Shown one piece after another: positions 48,025-60,416 of a stretch of DNA of 64,000 nt. Below the pieces are notes generated by a model. That model worked only from the letters and a program-made list of their open reading frames with translations. It searched no databases and had not been told where the DNA came from. The stretch is taken from positions 2,976,001 through 3,040,000 of the forward strand of contig KV748177.1 of the NCBI GenBank assembly GCA_001692895.1. The letters run 5' to 3'. The stretch is from Cenococcum geophilum 1.58. Taxonomy: Eukaryota; Ascomycota; Dothideomycetes; Gloniales; Gloniaceae. Positions within the stretch are counted from its first letter, which is position 1, and every line of letters begins with the position of its first letter. The position numbers and the translations under genes are program-made.

Positions 48025-48240
48025 TATTAGTTATACAAGGGGATATTATATAGCTACGGTTCGTAGATAGTATAATAATTATTCTATGTTCTTCTTAAAG
48101 AAAGGGGTGAGGAACTTAAGGTTCCTTACCACGCTAGTGCCGCGGCGGCACGTAATGGCAACTTGCCGCACGTAACAGCAACTTGCTATACGTGACGGCA
48201 ATATGCCTTATATAGTGACCATTTGCCTTTATTCCCAATA
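48025..48240 (-). repeat. Copia D 5' LTR (216 bp)
   Basis: Same length as 34172-34387 and aligned throughout. The palindrome, the 20-bp tandem units and the gtgccgcggcggcacgta islet are all present. The inner end is flanked by actaattag, as in Copia K. Confidence 0.93.
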
Positions 48241-48245
48241 ATATA

Positions 48246-48890
48246 GTTTATATATAATGCGACACCTTAAGAAGGAATAGGAATATTACTATTTAAGGCG
48301 AATTACGGATACGAGCTAAGAATATTATTATTGCTATATTAAGTAAAGAAGATAAGTAGTATAGCTAAGTAAAGAATGGAGACGTTAATAAATCTTTATA
48401 TAAACCTTATGGAAATAGTAAAGGTAGTATAGCAAAGAATAAAAAAATACTATAATGCTAAGAGATCTAAGGGGCTAGATCTTAAGGAGGGAGATAAAGT
48501 GTGGCTACTATATAAAAATTTTAAGAGTTAACAACTAAGTAAGAAGTTAGACTATGTTAGACTAGGACCTTTTAAAATTATATAAAGGATTTTATTAGTT
48601 ATATTTAAGTTAAACTTATTAGCTAAAATAAAGATCTATTTTATATAGTATATTATAATACTAGAGCCAGTATATAAAAATATTAAGCTATTAGTTTATA
48701 AAGCAGATATATATAGAGGGTAAAAAGAGAACAAATAGTAAGTTTTAAAGATTGTTAATTATAAGGACGTTAACAATAAAATATAGTATAAAGTAAAGTA
48801 AATAGGCTATAATAAGACTACCTAGGAGCTATTGGAGAACCTAAAGAACGCTATAGAAAAGGGATAGGAGTATTAAAAGAGAATAGGTTA
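48246..48890 (+). pseudogene. Gypsy E pol remnant, 3' part (integrase end and chromodomain)
   Basis: Continuation of the E integrase after Copia D, matching Gypsy A 23172-23800. It includes the integrase C-terminal part (L-K-E-G-D-K-V-W-L-L near 48480-48510) and a chromodomain-like end, Y-K-V-K-x-I-G-Y-N-K-T-T, near 48788-48825. Confidence 0.85.
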
Positions 48891-48924
48891 AGTAGTAAAA
48901 AATTACTAAAAAATAAGTTACCTA

Positions 48925-49204
48925 AGGGGGACCTAAGAGGAATACCTACTAAGGTATTTAGAGTTGTTTTTATTTCTATTAAAAGAGAATCCGTTCTTTT
49001 ATCGCTAAGTTTCTATAAACCTTATTCTATAAGTTTCTACTCCTTAAAATAGACCTTTTTATAACCCTTTTTAAGACGGATTAACTAAGTAAACGCAGCT
49101 AGACGAGAGTTAAGGGCCTATTATTAAGTATTAGTAGCCTCTTTTTTAGTGTTATAAGAATAATAAAGTTCTACTAGGTTAAATAAGAGCTTATTATTAA
49201 GCTT
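48925..49204 (-). pseudogene. Antisense reading frame downstream of pol (Gypsy E)
   Basis: The same antisense frame as in A and C: K-L-N-N-K-L-L, then N-T-K-K-E-A-T-N-T, L-I-R-L-K-K, K-V-Y-F-K-E and L-S-D-K-R-T-D-S-L-L. Several changes against C (R to Y, A to T) fit RIP. Confidence 0.35.
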
Positions 49205-49625
49205 TATAGCAGTAAACTAAATTTAAAACCCTAATTAAAGAAATTAACAAAGGGACTTAAAGACTATTAAGAGTAATAGGACGCGTATATTTAGTATTAA
49301 AAACTAAGCGAACATTATAAAATAATTAAATATTTACTTTAGTGCACTCTAAGTAAAAGGATAGTTATTAAGATAAAGGACTTACTAACGTAATATAAAC
49401 TAACTCCTCTTTTATATAACGAGAATATAAAGACGGTATTATCTCACTAAGAGATAATATTATAGTAACGGTATGAGACTAACGAGCTATAGAAGAAGAA
49501 GAAGAAGCCTTAGGTATAATAAGTAAAAATATTAACTAAATTAATTAGATAGATATTACACCTCTAGTAAACAACTTAGAGATATTAGGAATCTTTAAGA
49601 ATAAAGATAAAGAGGAGGGAGATAG

Positions 49626-50048
49626 TATTANAAACGCTTTAAGTATAATATTATAACTACTTAGAGAGAAGTTAGAGGAAGCTAGTTAGTTAATATAAAT
49701 ACGGTTTAAAATAAAGCCTATAAAACTATATAATAAGGAATAGTAAGTAGAGTTATATAATATAATCTATATAATCTATATAATCTATAAGATCTATTAT
49801 AAAGTAAACAGAGTAGATAAAGTAGATAGAGTAATAACTTTCTTAGGAGTATAGATATATATTTAAAGGACCATAGTCCCTACCTAGATAGTTTTTTTCC
49901 TTATAGTGAATTTTAGAATATAATTAAAGTTAATCTATTAGGAAACCACTCCACTAGTTATATTTAAAGTTATTAACTATTATTCTTTACCTATATACCT
50001 AGCCTATTAATAAGTCCACTATAGTTCCTACTATAAGGCTTTATTATA
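49626..50048 (+). repeat. Gypsy E 3' LTR (423 bp)
   Basis: Starts TATTA and ends CTTTATTATA, pairing with 28243-28664. One base at 49631 is N. GAGAC follows at 50049-50053. Confidence 0.93.
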
Positions 50049-50053
50049 GAGAC

Positions 50054-50500
50054 CGTACTTACTACTAGTACGCAGTAAAGCTTTAATCTCTTTTATAAAG
50101 GATCTTTAGGTAGTAGTAATATAAGTATTAAAGTTAGCCGTGTCCCTACTAGCAACCTAGTAGCACTTAGCCCTATTAATAAAGGCGAGTAACTTATTTA
50201 GGCGGCTATAGAAGGCCTTAGGGACCTAGTCTTATTAGCTATTAAAACCTAAACTAATGTATAGGGACTTACTGCTTAGCACAACTTATTTAGTTATTAG
50301 TAGTAACCGTAATTACGGTTAACCTACTTGCCATAAATAGCCCGCCTAGCGGCAGCTACGCGCTTAGCGTAGTAAAGGTAAATTAGTTTAAGTAAGGCTA
50401 GGGAAGCATCTTATAAATAATAAAGAAGCTTAGAAGGCGTCTAGTAAGGTTAGCGCCTACTATAAGTAGGCGTAGAGAATACTTATAAAAAGCTTACTAG
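50054..50500. other. Flank between Gypsy E and Gypsy H, no gene
   Basis: In the pre-insertion locus this joined 28242. It has no recognisable gene. It holds an 18-bp perfect palindrome, TAACCGTAATTACGGTTA (50304-50321), and a hairpin cgcctac-tataa-gtaggcg (50454-50472). It may be the eroded 3' side of remnant G or single-copy host sequence. Confidence 0.5.
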
Positions 50501-50505
50501 CAGGC

Positions 50506-50927
50506 TATTACGGACGCTTTAAGTACAATATTACAACTACTTAGAGAGGAGTTAGAAGAAGCTAGTTAGTTAATAAGAGTATAATCTAGGATAGAGCCTA
50601 TAGAACTATATAACGAGGAATAGTAAGTAGAGTTACGTAATATAATCTATAGGATTTATATAATCTATAAGATCTATTATAAAGCAAACAGAGCGGATAG
50701 AGTAGATAGAGTAACGACTTTTTTAGGAGTATAGATATATATTTAAAGAACTATAGTCCCTACCTAAATAGTTTCTTTCCTTGTAGTAAATCTCAGAATA
50801 TAATTAAAGTTAATCTATTAGGCAACTACTCTACTAGTTATATTTAAGTTGTTAACTATTATTCTTTATCTATATACCTAGCCTATTAATAAGTTTACCG
50901 TAGTTTCTACTTTAAGGCTTTGTTATA
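50506..50927 (+). repeat. Gypsy H 5' LTR (422 bp)
   Basis: TATTACGGACG ... CTTTGTTATA. The cassette (aggatttatataatctataag and agcaaacagagcggatagag) matches the LTRs of E and H's own 3' LTR. Confidence 0.93.
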
Positions 50928-50972
50928 TATTTACTACCTAGTTATAGTATTAATAAAAAAGAGTCGAATAAT

Positions 50973-52531
50973 ATACTACTAAAAGCAGCAGTTATAACGC
51001 CATTAACGGCAGCAACTATCTTAAAGATGAGTAGAGATATAAGTATAGAAGATACTAATTCGCAACTAGTTACGGTTAGACAGTTATAGGAAATAGTTAA
51101 TTAATTAAATAATAACAATAAGATACTTAAAGAAAGACTTAATGCGGTTAGGATAGTAAAGATTAAGTTACTATTAATTAAGAGATTCTTAGGTAAGAAG
51201 TTAAAGCTTAAGGGATTTCTAATATAGATGCATTTTAAGGTTATATAAGAGGTAGTAAAGTTACTAACGTTTATAAACTAAGTAGTATATACGGGACTAT
51301 TCCTAATAGGATAAGCACTAAAGTAGTTTAAGCTCTATCTTACGGAGATATAAGCTAATAGCATAAGCACCACTAATTAAAAAGTGCGGTTTATATTCTT
51401 TAGTTAGGAAGGGTTCGCGGAATAGCTAATATAGATATTTAGGGACCTAAAAGCAATAACTATAGCAAAAAGAAAGCTATAGAACTTACTATAAAGGGCT
51501 TTAGCAATTAAATATATAATATAGTTTTAAACACTTATAATATAGGTTAAATAGAATAATAAGGCGCTTATAGTATAGTATAAGTAAGGGCTTAAAGTAA
51601 AAGTATAAGACGTAATTATTTTAATAGAAGATACGGATACCTTATAAGAGTTAATAGATTAAGTAATAAAAATTAATAACAGGATCTACTAATAGAAACT
51701 AGCCAAGAAAGGGCAAAATAGAGTTTTATAGTTATATAAGGCGCAGAGTACGCAACGACTAATATAAGGTCGGAAATTATAAAATAGGCCGGAGCTAATA
51801 GATTTAAGCGGCACTAAAGAATCTAAAAAGTGGAAATAACTATAAAAACCTAGAGGTTAAGGATTAAGTAATTATAGGACTATAGAGTATAGGCCAAACT
51901 AAGAATCTTAGTAGAAGAAGATATTTAAGCGGACTTTATAGCAAAATAAATGGTTTAAAAATGGAGCTTATATAAATTATAGAAAGTAGGGTTATTTCGC
52001 TAAAAATTATAAAGATAGTTAGAGATATTATACGGTAAAGAAAACCTAACTAGCGGAAGATATATATATATAGAGGGATAATAGTGTACTATAAGGAACA
52101 AAAGAGTGTTTAATTAGAAGCTTTATATTTTATTATAATAACATATACCTAATTTATAAGGACGCTAAGTATAGCGTAAGCTATTAGCTATAAGAGCTAG
52201 AGTTAAGAGGACTTAAGGGAACTATAGAGTTAGATAAAGAATAAGATCGACTTTATAAGCTAGATTAAGATATTACAGCAATATATAGATAAAGATTAGT
52301 AGAAATAATAATAAAGTTAGAGTACTTATTAATTAATAGTAATAAGGAAGAAAAGGGAACTAATTAGTGGTATCTAAACCTTAATAGCGTAATAAAGGCA
52401 GAGACTAAAACCATTATAAAACGCAGTTTAGTAACAGGTATTATAATACTATTAAATACAGCATCTATTGCTTTATAAGATAGAAGAAGTAACGTTATTA
52501 AGGGATTAAGTAAGTAGATAACTACTAGTAC
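50973..52531 (+). pseudogene. Gypsy H gag remnant, cut at the J junction
   Basis: The start codon is ATA (50973-50975) where E has ATG. Then L-L-K-A-A-V-I-T-P-L, S-R-D-I-S-I-E-D and Q-L-V-T-V. The knuckle near 51965-52010 has lost its Cys residues (A-Y-I-N-Y-R-K, G-Y-F-A-K-N-Y). The frame ends at 52531, equivalent to about 18974 in Gypsy A. Confidence 0.82.
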
Positions 52532-52954
52532 TATAATGGAACCTTATAGCTTATACTATAGTAGGTTCTATCAATAGGCTTAATATATAGGAACAGATAA
52601 GTCAATCAATATAATAATAACTGGTGGAGTAGTTGCCTAACAGATTAACTCCAATTATATTCTAAGAATTACTATAAGGAAGGAACTATCTAGGTAGGGA
52701 CTAAGGGTCCTTAAATATATAACCGTACTCCTATAAAATCCTTCTTATACATAAGGTACGTAAGGTACGTAAGATATATAAGACGTTCCTTATAGATCTT
52801 ATAGAGCTTATAGAGCTTATTATATAACCTCGGTTACTATTCCTCGTTATATAGTTCTACCGGCTCTATTCTAGACCGTGCTTATATTAGCTAACTAGCT
52901 TCTTCTAACTCCTCTTTAAGTAGTCGTAACATTGTACTTAAAGCGTTTATAACA
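52532..52954 (-). repeat. Gypsy J left LTR (423 bp)
   Basis: TATAATGGAACC ... TTTATAACA on the plus strand. The central cassette is cataaggtacgtaaggtacg with atagagcttatagagc, unlike the right LTR of J and unlike any other LTR in the window. Confidence 0.92.
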
Positions 52955-53368
52955 CCATCTCCCTCCTTTTTATCTTCGTCCTTAAAGATACCTAGTATCT
53001 CTAGGTTATTTACTAAAGGTATAATATCCGTTTAATTAATTTAGTTAATATTATTACTCATTATACCTAAGGCTACTCCTTCTTCCTCAGCTAAGCGTTA
53101 GTCTCGTACTATAGCCATTATATTATCGCTAGGTGAGATTATATCTTCCTATTCTTATTATACAAAAGAGGGGTTAGTCTATATTATAATTACGTTACCT
53201 ATTAACTAATAACCGTCCTCTTATGCCGAATATACACGAGCGAATATATAATCCTCTTATAATGTTCATTCCGTTTCTAACGCTAAGTATACGCGTCCTA
53301 TTACTCTAAATAGTCTTTAAGTACCCTTATTAATTGCTACTAGGGTCCTAGGTTTAATCTACTACTAT

Positions 53369-53693
53369 AAAGCTTAATAATAAACTATTAGAGGCGCTAG
53401 CCAAAATCCATTAACTTTAGTACGCTAATGAGCTTTGTCTAACTCGCATCCGTAATAAGGAGCGTTATACCCTTAAGGCTTATTAAAACGCTTATACTCG
53501 TCTTCTTTATCTTAAGAAGGTTTGTAAGAAGGTTTATTTTAAGGAGTAGAAACTTATAGAGTAAGGTTTATAGGAACTTAGTAATAAAAGAACGGATTCT
53601 CTTCCAATAAAGAAGGAAATAACTTTAAGTAGTTTAGCAGTCGCTCTTTCTAGGTCCCCCTTAGGTAACTTATTCTTTAGCGATCCTTCTTTA
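53369..53693 (+). pseudogene. Antisense reading frame in the 3' region of Gypsy J
   Basis: On the strand opposite to pol: K-L-N-N-K-L-L-E-A-L-A-K-I-H, then R-I-R-N-K-E-R-Y-T-L-K-A-Y, L-L-Y-L-K-K-V-C-K-K-V-Y-F-K-E and L-S-N-K-R-T-D-S-L-P-I. The middle diverges strongly from C, yet stays readable with only RIP-type stops. The ends match, with third-position differences (AAA/AAG, GAA/GAG). This is the most informative copy for testing coding on this strand. Confidence 0.4.
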
Positions 53694-53699
53694 TTAATA

Positions 53700-56600
53700 C
53701 TACTTAACCTTTTCTCTTCTAATACTCCTGTACCTTTTTTATAACATTCTTTAAATTTTCTAGTAGCTCCTAGGTAGTCTTATTATAGCTTATCTACTTT
53801 ACTTTATACCATATTTTATTATTAACGTTTTTATAGCTAACGATCTTTAAAACTTGCTATTTATCCTCTTCTTATCCTCTATATATGTCTGCCTCGTAGA
53901 CTAGTGGCTTAATATTCCCATATACTAGCTCTAGCATTGCGATATACTATATAGGGTAGATCTTTATTTTAGCTAGTAGGTTTAACTTAAACGTAACTAG
54001 TAAAATCCTTTTTTTAATTTTAAAAGGTCCTAGTCTAATATAATCTAACTTCTTACTTAGTTATTAACTCTTAAAATTTTTATATAGTAGCTATACTTTA
54101 TCTCCCTCCTTAAGATCTAGTCCCTTAGATCTCTTAGCATTATAGTACCTTTTTATCCTTTACTATACTACTTTTACTATCTCTATAAGGTTTATATAAA
54201 GACTTATTAATATCTCCATTTTTTACTTAGCTATACTACTTGTTTTCTTTACTTATTATAGCGATAATAAGGTCCTTAGCTTATATCTATAATTCGCCTT
54301 AAATAGTAATATTCCTATTCCTTCTTAAGGTGTTGCATTATATATAAACTATATAATTGGTAATAGTAATACCTAATTATTCTATATATAATTAATATAA
54401 TGCCTTAGATACTATTCTAGTGTCTAATTTAATCTTTCCGTTTAACCGTCTATTTATAGATAATATATAGTAGAAGTTACTACTTAAACTCCTTATTCTG
54501 CTAAGAATACCTCCTAAAATACTACTATAAATCTTAAATCCCTATCTAATATAATCTTACTTAGTACTTTATATCTTATAAACACTTCCTTAATATAGAT
54601 TCTAGCGACATCTTTTGCTAAGATTTCTTTTATATATACTATAAAGTATCCCTACTTTATAAGCTTATCTACTATTACTAAGATTACGTCGTAATTTTAT
54701 CCGGTAATAGGATCTCTTAACTTTAGTAACTTAATAATAAAGTCCTATAATATAACCTCCTATAGTCTTTTTAGTATTTTAACTGGTTGTAGCTTTTTAT
54801 ATAGCTTATACCTTATTAGTTTATTTCTTTAGCAATCTAGATATTCTTTTATAACTTATCTTGCTAGTCCCTAGATTTTATTAATAATATACTCCTCTTA
54901 AAGTCTTAACACTAAGCCTATAGCTCCATTATGTCCTTAAGTTAATCCCTTATAAAATAATTTAATAAACTCCTTAGCAATACTTCTAGGCATATATATT
55001 ACTTCTTAATTTTCGTACTACTCTAAGTCCAGATCCTCTACCTATATATCTTAAATCTTTTATATTTAATTACTCTCTAGTAATTTGTGGATTTATTCTT
55101 CTTATATTACTATAATCCTTAGATAATTATACCTAATTAATCTATTTACGTCTTTTTATAATAAAGCCCCTAATGGCTTCTCGTTATTTTATAGTTTAGC
55201 CTTTCTACTTAGAGCGTCTACTCGTGTATTTTCTGTAACCTTAGTATACTAAATCTTAAAATAGTATTCTATAAGTATCTCTACCCATCTAACCTGTTTA
55301 TAGTTAAGTTCTTTTATTATTAGGAACCCCGTTAGGTTCTTATAATCCGTTTTAACTATAAATAGTTTTTCCGTGCCTTATAAAAATGCTCTTTATTTTT
55401 TAAGTACTATAACTATACCTAATAACTCCTTATTATAAATGTTATAGTTTAACTCTGGTAGTGTTATCTTCTAACTATAATATATTACTAGGTGCCATCT
55501 ATCCTTATATTTCTATATAAAGCACGCTCCTAGTATAAAGTCTAATATATCTATTTTAACTACTATCTCTAATTGTGGTTAATAGATTTTAAGAACTAGT
55601 TCTTAGGTAAATAACTATTTAACTTTCTTAAACAGCTCTCTTTATTCCCTTCCCTATGCCTATAGTTCTTTTTTCTTTATTAATTTCATAAACAGCTTAA
55701 TATCCTTTAACTATTAAGTAATAAACCTTCTGCAGTAATTACAAAACCCTAGGAATAACCTTAACTATATTATATTCTCTAGTTCTTACTAATTCACTAT
55801 AGCCTTAATTTTCTTTAGATCTATACTAAGCTAGCCTAGTTTAATAATAAATTTAACAAAATCTATCTTCCTAGTAAAGAATTCGTATTTCTTAATTACT
55901 ACTAGTATCTATTCTTCTTATAGTTTCTTTAAGACCCATTTAACGTATTCTCTATATTCTTCCTTATTTATTAAGTAGATAATAATATTGTTAAAATATA
56001 CCATAATAAATTCATCCAAGTATTCTTTTAATATATTATTAATACGCTTCTAGAATATCGCTAGTGCGTTTATAAGCCTAAATTATATAACTAATAGTTT
56101 GTATAGTCCCTCCTTTAATCTAAAGGCTACCTTTTATTTATTACCTTCCTTAATTCTAATCTAATAGTACGCCTATTTTAAATCTATCTTTATAAAGATT
56201 TACGCATCGCCTATCCGGTCTTAAATTTCGCTAATTAAGGGTAACGGATACCTATCCTTCCTAGTAATGCTATTTAACTGTTTATAGTTAATATATAGTC
56301 TAAGTTTTCTATTCCCCCCCAGTATAAATAGTACTAGATAACCCGCTAATAACTACAATAGTCTAATATATCCTTTTTAAAGATTCTCCTAAATAAACTC
56401 CTTAAGCGCCACTAACTTAGTTTTAGTAAGCTTATAGATTAGAAAGAACTTTAGACTAATTCCTAGTTCTAACTCTATTTTATAGTCCCATACTATATAT
56501 TCTAACAGTCTTTCGCTTTTTAGTGACTATAGCTTTTTACTATACTTATAGTATCTCTTTAGTACGTAACTTAATCCCTAATTAGTCTCTTTATATATCG

Positions 56601-57250
56601 CTCCAACCTAGTACCATACTATCTTAGTTTATTATTGCATCTTATATTATTATATATCTCTAATATCGACCTAACCTATAACCTAATTAATCTTTAGATT
56701 ATATTCCTATAACTAAGGCATTTCTAATACTGCCTTATTATTCCCTAATAGTAATATATTAAAAGACATCTTAATTTATCTCCCTTTAATAGTTATCTAA
56801 ATTAGTCCTATTTCTAGATTAATAATACCTCCTCTATAGGCTATTAGATCTCCTAAGATTATAACTAATAAATAAGGGTGCTCTTTCTGCCTATATAGTA
56901 GCCCCATCCTTTTAACTATTACTAGTAAGATGTAGTTCCTTATTACTCCACTATCTACTAATACTTTAAACTGTTAGTCTTACTATTTAACTTATAAATT
57001 TAGGTATTGTTCTTAAATTCCTTTAAGGGTCTAAGGCTCTACTACTAGCTCCCTCTAGTTTTATGGGCCTCTACTTTTCCTAACTATTAGCTGCTAGATC
57101 CTATTTATACTTAGTCCCCTTTTAGCTAATACTTAGTTCGCTTCTTTTCTTCTATATATTATAGATACGTATTCTCCGGGCATTCCTACTACTATTATTT
57201 ATTTAGGTATTCTTCCATAAGGAATCTTTTTGGTTAAAGTATTAAGTCGC
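53700..57250 (-). pseudogene. Gypsy J pol remnant (PR, RT, RNase H, IN, chromodomain)
   Basis: Minus-strand pol colinear with Gypsy B: chromodomain-like tail near 53720-53870, integrase core near 54380-54680, RT box Y-L-N-N near 55985-56000, protease near 56940-56980. RIP stops throughout. The crossover between the two parents of J could lie here or in gag. Confidence 0.82.
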
Positions 57251-59951
57251 CTAACTTCTAAACTTTTACTAGATGCTAGCTATATATATACTTAATATCT
57301 CTATACTTTCTTTTATCTGGTGCCTAATATATTCTTATAGGGTATCTACTAATTCTATCTTTTAGTGCTCTATATATATTATATATGTTATCTATATATA
57401 TAATCTATAATAATATATAATGCGCTTAGTATCTTAGGTTAACTTATAATTTATCTTTATCCTTAAGTTTAAACTTTTCTTATATTGATTTAGGTGTTGC
57501 TATATTATTTACTAGTACTAATATCTGCATTGTCTCTCTTTAGTCTATAGCCTATTCTTCTAGATTTCTTACTGTTATAATTAAAGCCCCTTTAATATAA
57601 CCTATCTGTTGTTCTAATATTGCTTAATTTAGTATAGCTCTTTTGTCTAGCTATATACAGAAGTCTTCCTACTTATCGTTTCTTCGCTGTCTATACCATT
57701 TGCGGTATAGCTCTATAAGCGTATATAATTTATCTATAAGGAAATATCTCTTTATTACTATATTATTATAACCTTTAGTGTGTTGTTTTATAAATCTAGT
57801 TAGAATTCCTATATCTTTCTCTTACTTTAGTTCGTCTAACTATTTAGCTCTTAGCATTTCTACCCTTAACCTATTTATGACTTTCTATATAGGTGCTCTG
57901 TTCCTTATATATCCTAGCGTACTAGATCTTATATCTAGTTTCTGCTCCTACTATACTATAATTCTTACTCTAAATTCCTCTATAGTTTCTTAGTGCTTGC
58001 ATCTTATAGCTAAATTCTTAAAGTCTTCTTACTTCTTAATTATGGTATTAACTCTTTAATCTTTAGGCTAAACACTGCGTTCTCTTAGTAAATCTTTTAG
58101 GTCTATATATGGATTTCCTAACCTAGTTACTATTTATGCCGCGGATCCTCTAATCTGTGTAGAAATCTCTCGCTTCTTACTTATAGGTGTCCTTATTCGT
58201 TCTTTAAAATCTTAGTTCTCTAGGAATTTCCGTCCTATGCTTATTTATATATTCTTAAACTAAGCCGCTGCTCTACTCTATTGGTTTTCGTCCGTTATAG
58301 GTCCTTAAGCGTGCCTTATCTTATCTTAAGAATCTTAGTTGTTTCTTATCTTGTCTTAAGAATCTTAAGCCTATGGCCTTTTACCTTTATTAAGTAATAA
58401 GCTAGCACTAGTAGTCGTCTACTTACTTAATCCTTTAATAGCGTTACTCCTTCCGTCTTATAAAGTAATGGATGCCGTATCAAACGGTGTTATAATGCCT
58501 ATTACTAAACCGCGTTCTATAGTGGTTTTAATCTCTACTTCTATTGCGTTATTAAGGTCTGGATACCCCTAGTTAGTTCCTTTTTCTTCCTCATTACTAT
58601 TAATTAATAAGTACTCTGACTTTATTATTATTTTTACTAATCTTTGTCCGCTTGTAGCTATAATATCTTAATTTAGCTTATAGAGTCGATCTTATTCTTT
58701 ATCTAACTCTATAGTTCCCTTAAGTTCTCTTAACTCTGGCTTTTATAGCCAATAGCTTACGCCGTACTTAACGTCTTTATAAATTGGGTATACGTTATTA
58801 TAATAAAACGCGAAACTTCTAATTAAACACTCTTTTATTCCTTATAGTATACTATTATATATATCTTCTAATGGTCTAGTTCCCTTTACTATATAGTATT
58901 TCTAACCATCTTTATAGTCTCTAGTAAAATGACCCTATTTCCTATAATTTATGCAAGCTCCGTTTTTAAACCATTTATTTTGCTATAGAGTTCGCTTAAA
59001 CGTCTTCCGCTACTAGGATTCCTGGTTTAGCCTTTGCTTTATAGTCCTATAATTACTTAATCCTTAACCTCTAGGTTTCTATAGTTATTTCTATTTTTTA
59101 GATTCTTTAGTACCGCTTAGGTCTATTAGCTCTAGCCTATTTCATAATTTTTAACTCTATATTAGTCGTTATATACTTTACGCCTTATATAACTATAGAA
59201 CTCTATCTTACCCTTTCTTAGCTAGCTCCCATTAGTAGATCCTATTATTAATCTTTATTACCTAATTTATTAATTCTTACAAGGTATCCGCATCTTCTAT
59301 TAGGATAATTACGTCTTATACTTTTACCTTAAGCCCTTACTTATACTGTGCCATAAGCGCCTTATTATTCTATTTAACCTATATTATAAGTATTTAAAAC
59401 TATATCGTATACTTAATTACTAAAGTCCTTTATAGTAAGTTCTATAACTTCCTTTCCGCTATAGTTATTGCTTCTAGGTCTCTAAATATCTATATTAGCC
59501 GTTTTTTAAACCCTTTTTAACCTAAAAATATAAACCGCACTTCCTAATTAGTAGTGTTTATGCTGTTAGCTTATATCTCCATAAAATATAGCTTAAACCA
59601 CTCTAGTACTCGTCCTATTAGGAATAGTCCCGTGTACGCTATTTAGTCTATAAATATTAGTAGCTTTACTACTTCTTACGTAACCTTAAAATGTATCTAT
59701 ATTAGAAATCCTTTAAGCTTTAACTTCTTACCTAAGAATCTCTTAATTAATGGTAACTTAATCTTTACTACTCTAACCGTATTAAGTCTTTCTTTAAGTA
59801 TCTTATTATTATTGTTTAATTAATTAACTATTTCCTATAACTGTCCAACCGTAACTAGTTACGAATTAGTATCTTCTATACTTATATCTCCACTTATTCT
59901 TAAGGTAGTTGCTACTATTAATGGCATTATAACTACTGCTTTTAGTGGCAT
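57251..59951 (-). pseudogene. Gypsy J gag remnant with extension
   Basis: ATG is kept at 59951 (minus): M-P-L-K-A-V-V-I-M-P-L, then the second-subfamily S-G-D-I-S-I-E-D and Q-L-V-T-V. The knuckle near 58930-58975 reads A-C-I-N-Y-R-K and G-H-F-T-R, with one Cys and the His kept. The extension region continues to about 57250. Confidence 0.8.
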
Positions 59952-59995
59952 ATTGTTTAACTCTCTTTATTAATACTATAACTAGGTAGTGAATG

Positions 59996-60416
59996 TATAA
60001 CGAAGCCTTATAGTAGGAACTACGGTGGACTTATTAATAGGCTAGGTATATAGGTAAAGAATAATAGTTAATAACTTTAATATAACTAGTAGAGTGGTTG
60101 CCTAATAGATTAACTCTAATTATATTCTAAGATTTACTATAAAGAGAGAACTATCTAAGTAGGTATTATAGTCCTTTAAATACACATCCATACTCCTAGG
60201 AAAGTTATTGCTTTATCTGCTCTGTTCGCTCTACTTGCTCTATAATAGATCTTATAGATTATATAGATTACGTAGATTATATCACGTAACTTTACTTACT
60301 ATTCCTTATTATATGGTTCCACGGGCTCTATCCTAGACCGTGCTTATATTAACTAACTAGCTTCTTCTAACTCCTCTCCAAGTAGTTATAATATTATACT
60401 TAAAGCGTCCGTAACA
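59996..60416 (-). repeat. Gypsy J right LTR (421 bp)
   Basis: TATAACGAAGCC ... GTCCGTAACA on the plus strand. The central cassette (tgctctgttcgctctacttgctct, then agattatatagattacg) is the inverse complement of the C/E/H type and unrelated to the left LTR's cassette. Confidence 0.92.

Larger units (their letters stand above)
34172..48240 (-). mobile_element. Copia D: Ty1/Copia element nested in Gypsy E and split by Gypsy C
   Basis: A Copia element on the minus strand with 216-bp LTRs (34172-34387 and 48025-48240) and the target-site duplication ATATA at 34167-34171 and 48241-48245. Without Gypsy C it is about 6.06 kb. Order on the minus strand: 5' LTR (right), leader 47638-48024, gag from 47637, integrase, then Gypsy C, RT, RNase H, 3' LTR (left). 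It is younger than E and older than C. Confidence 0.95.
28243..50048 (+). mobile_element. Gypsy E: outer element of a three-level nest
   Basis: A Gypsy copy with 5' LTR 28243-28664 and 3' LTR 49626-50048 and the target-site duplication GAGAC at 28238-28242 and 50049-50053. It is split in its integrase by Copia D (34172-48240), which itself holds Gypsy C. Without D and its duplicated ATATA, E is about 7.7 kb. It belongs to the same family as A-C but to a second subfamily (Gag with S-R-D-I-S-I-E-D, shared with H and the right part of J). It is among the most heavily RIPed copies. Confidence 0.95.
52532..60416 (-). mobile_element. Gypsy J: probable recombinant of two Gypsy insertions
   Basis: A minus-strand element with gag, pol and an LTR at each end, but the two LTRs belong to different subtypes in their centres (see each LTR), and there is no target-site duplication (AGTAC on the left, AAAAT on the right). 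The right half has a second-subfamily gag like E and H. This fits recombination between two minus-strand copies that had inserted at separate sites in H, removing the H sequence between them. Confidence 0.85.

Noticed and set aside
52532-60416. Gypsy J as an ordinary single insertion
   Set aside because: The LTR cassettes differ, no 5-bp duplication is present and the host element lacks about 3.8 kb at the site.
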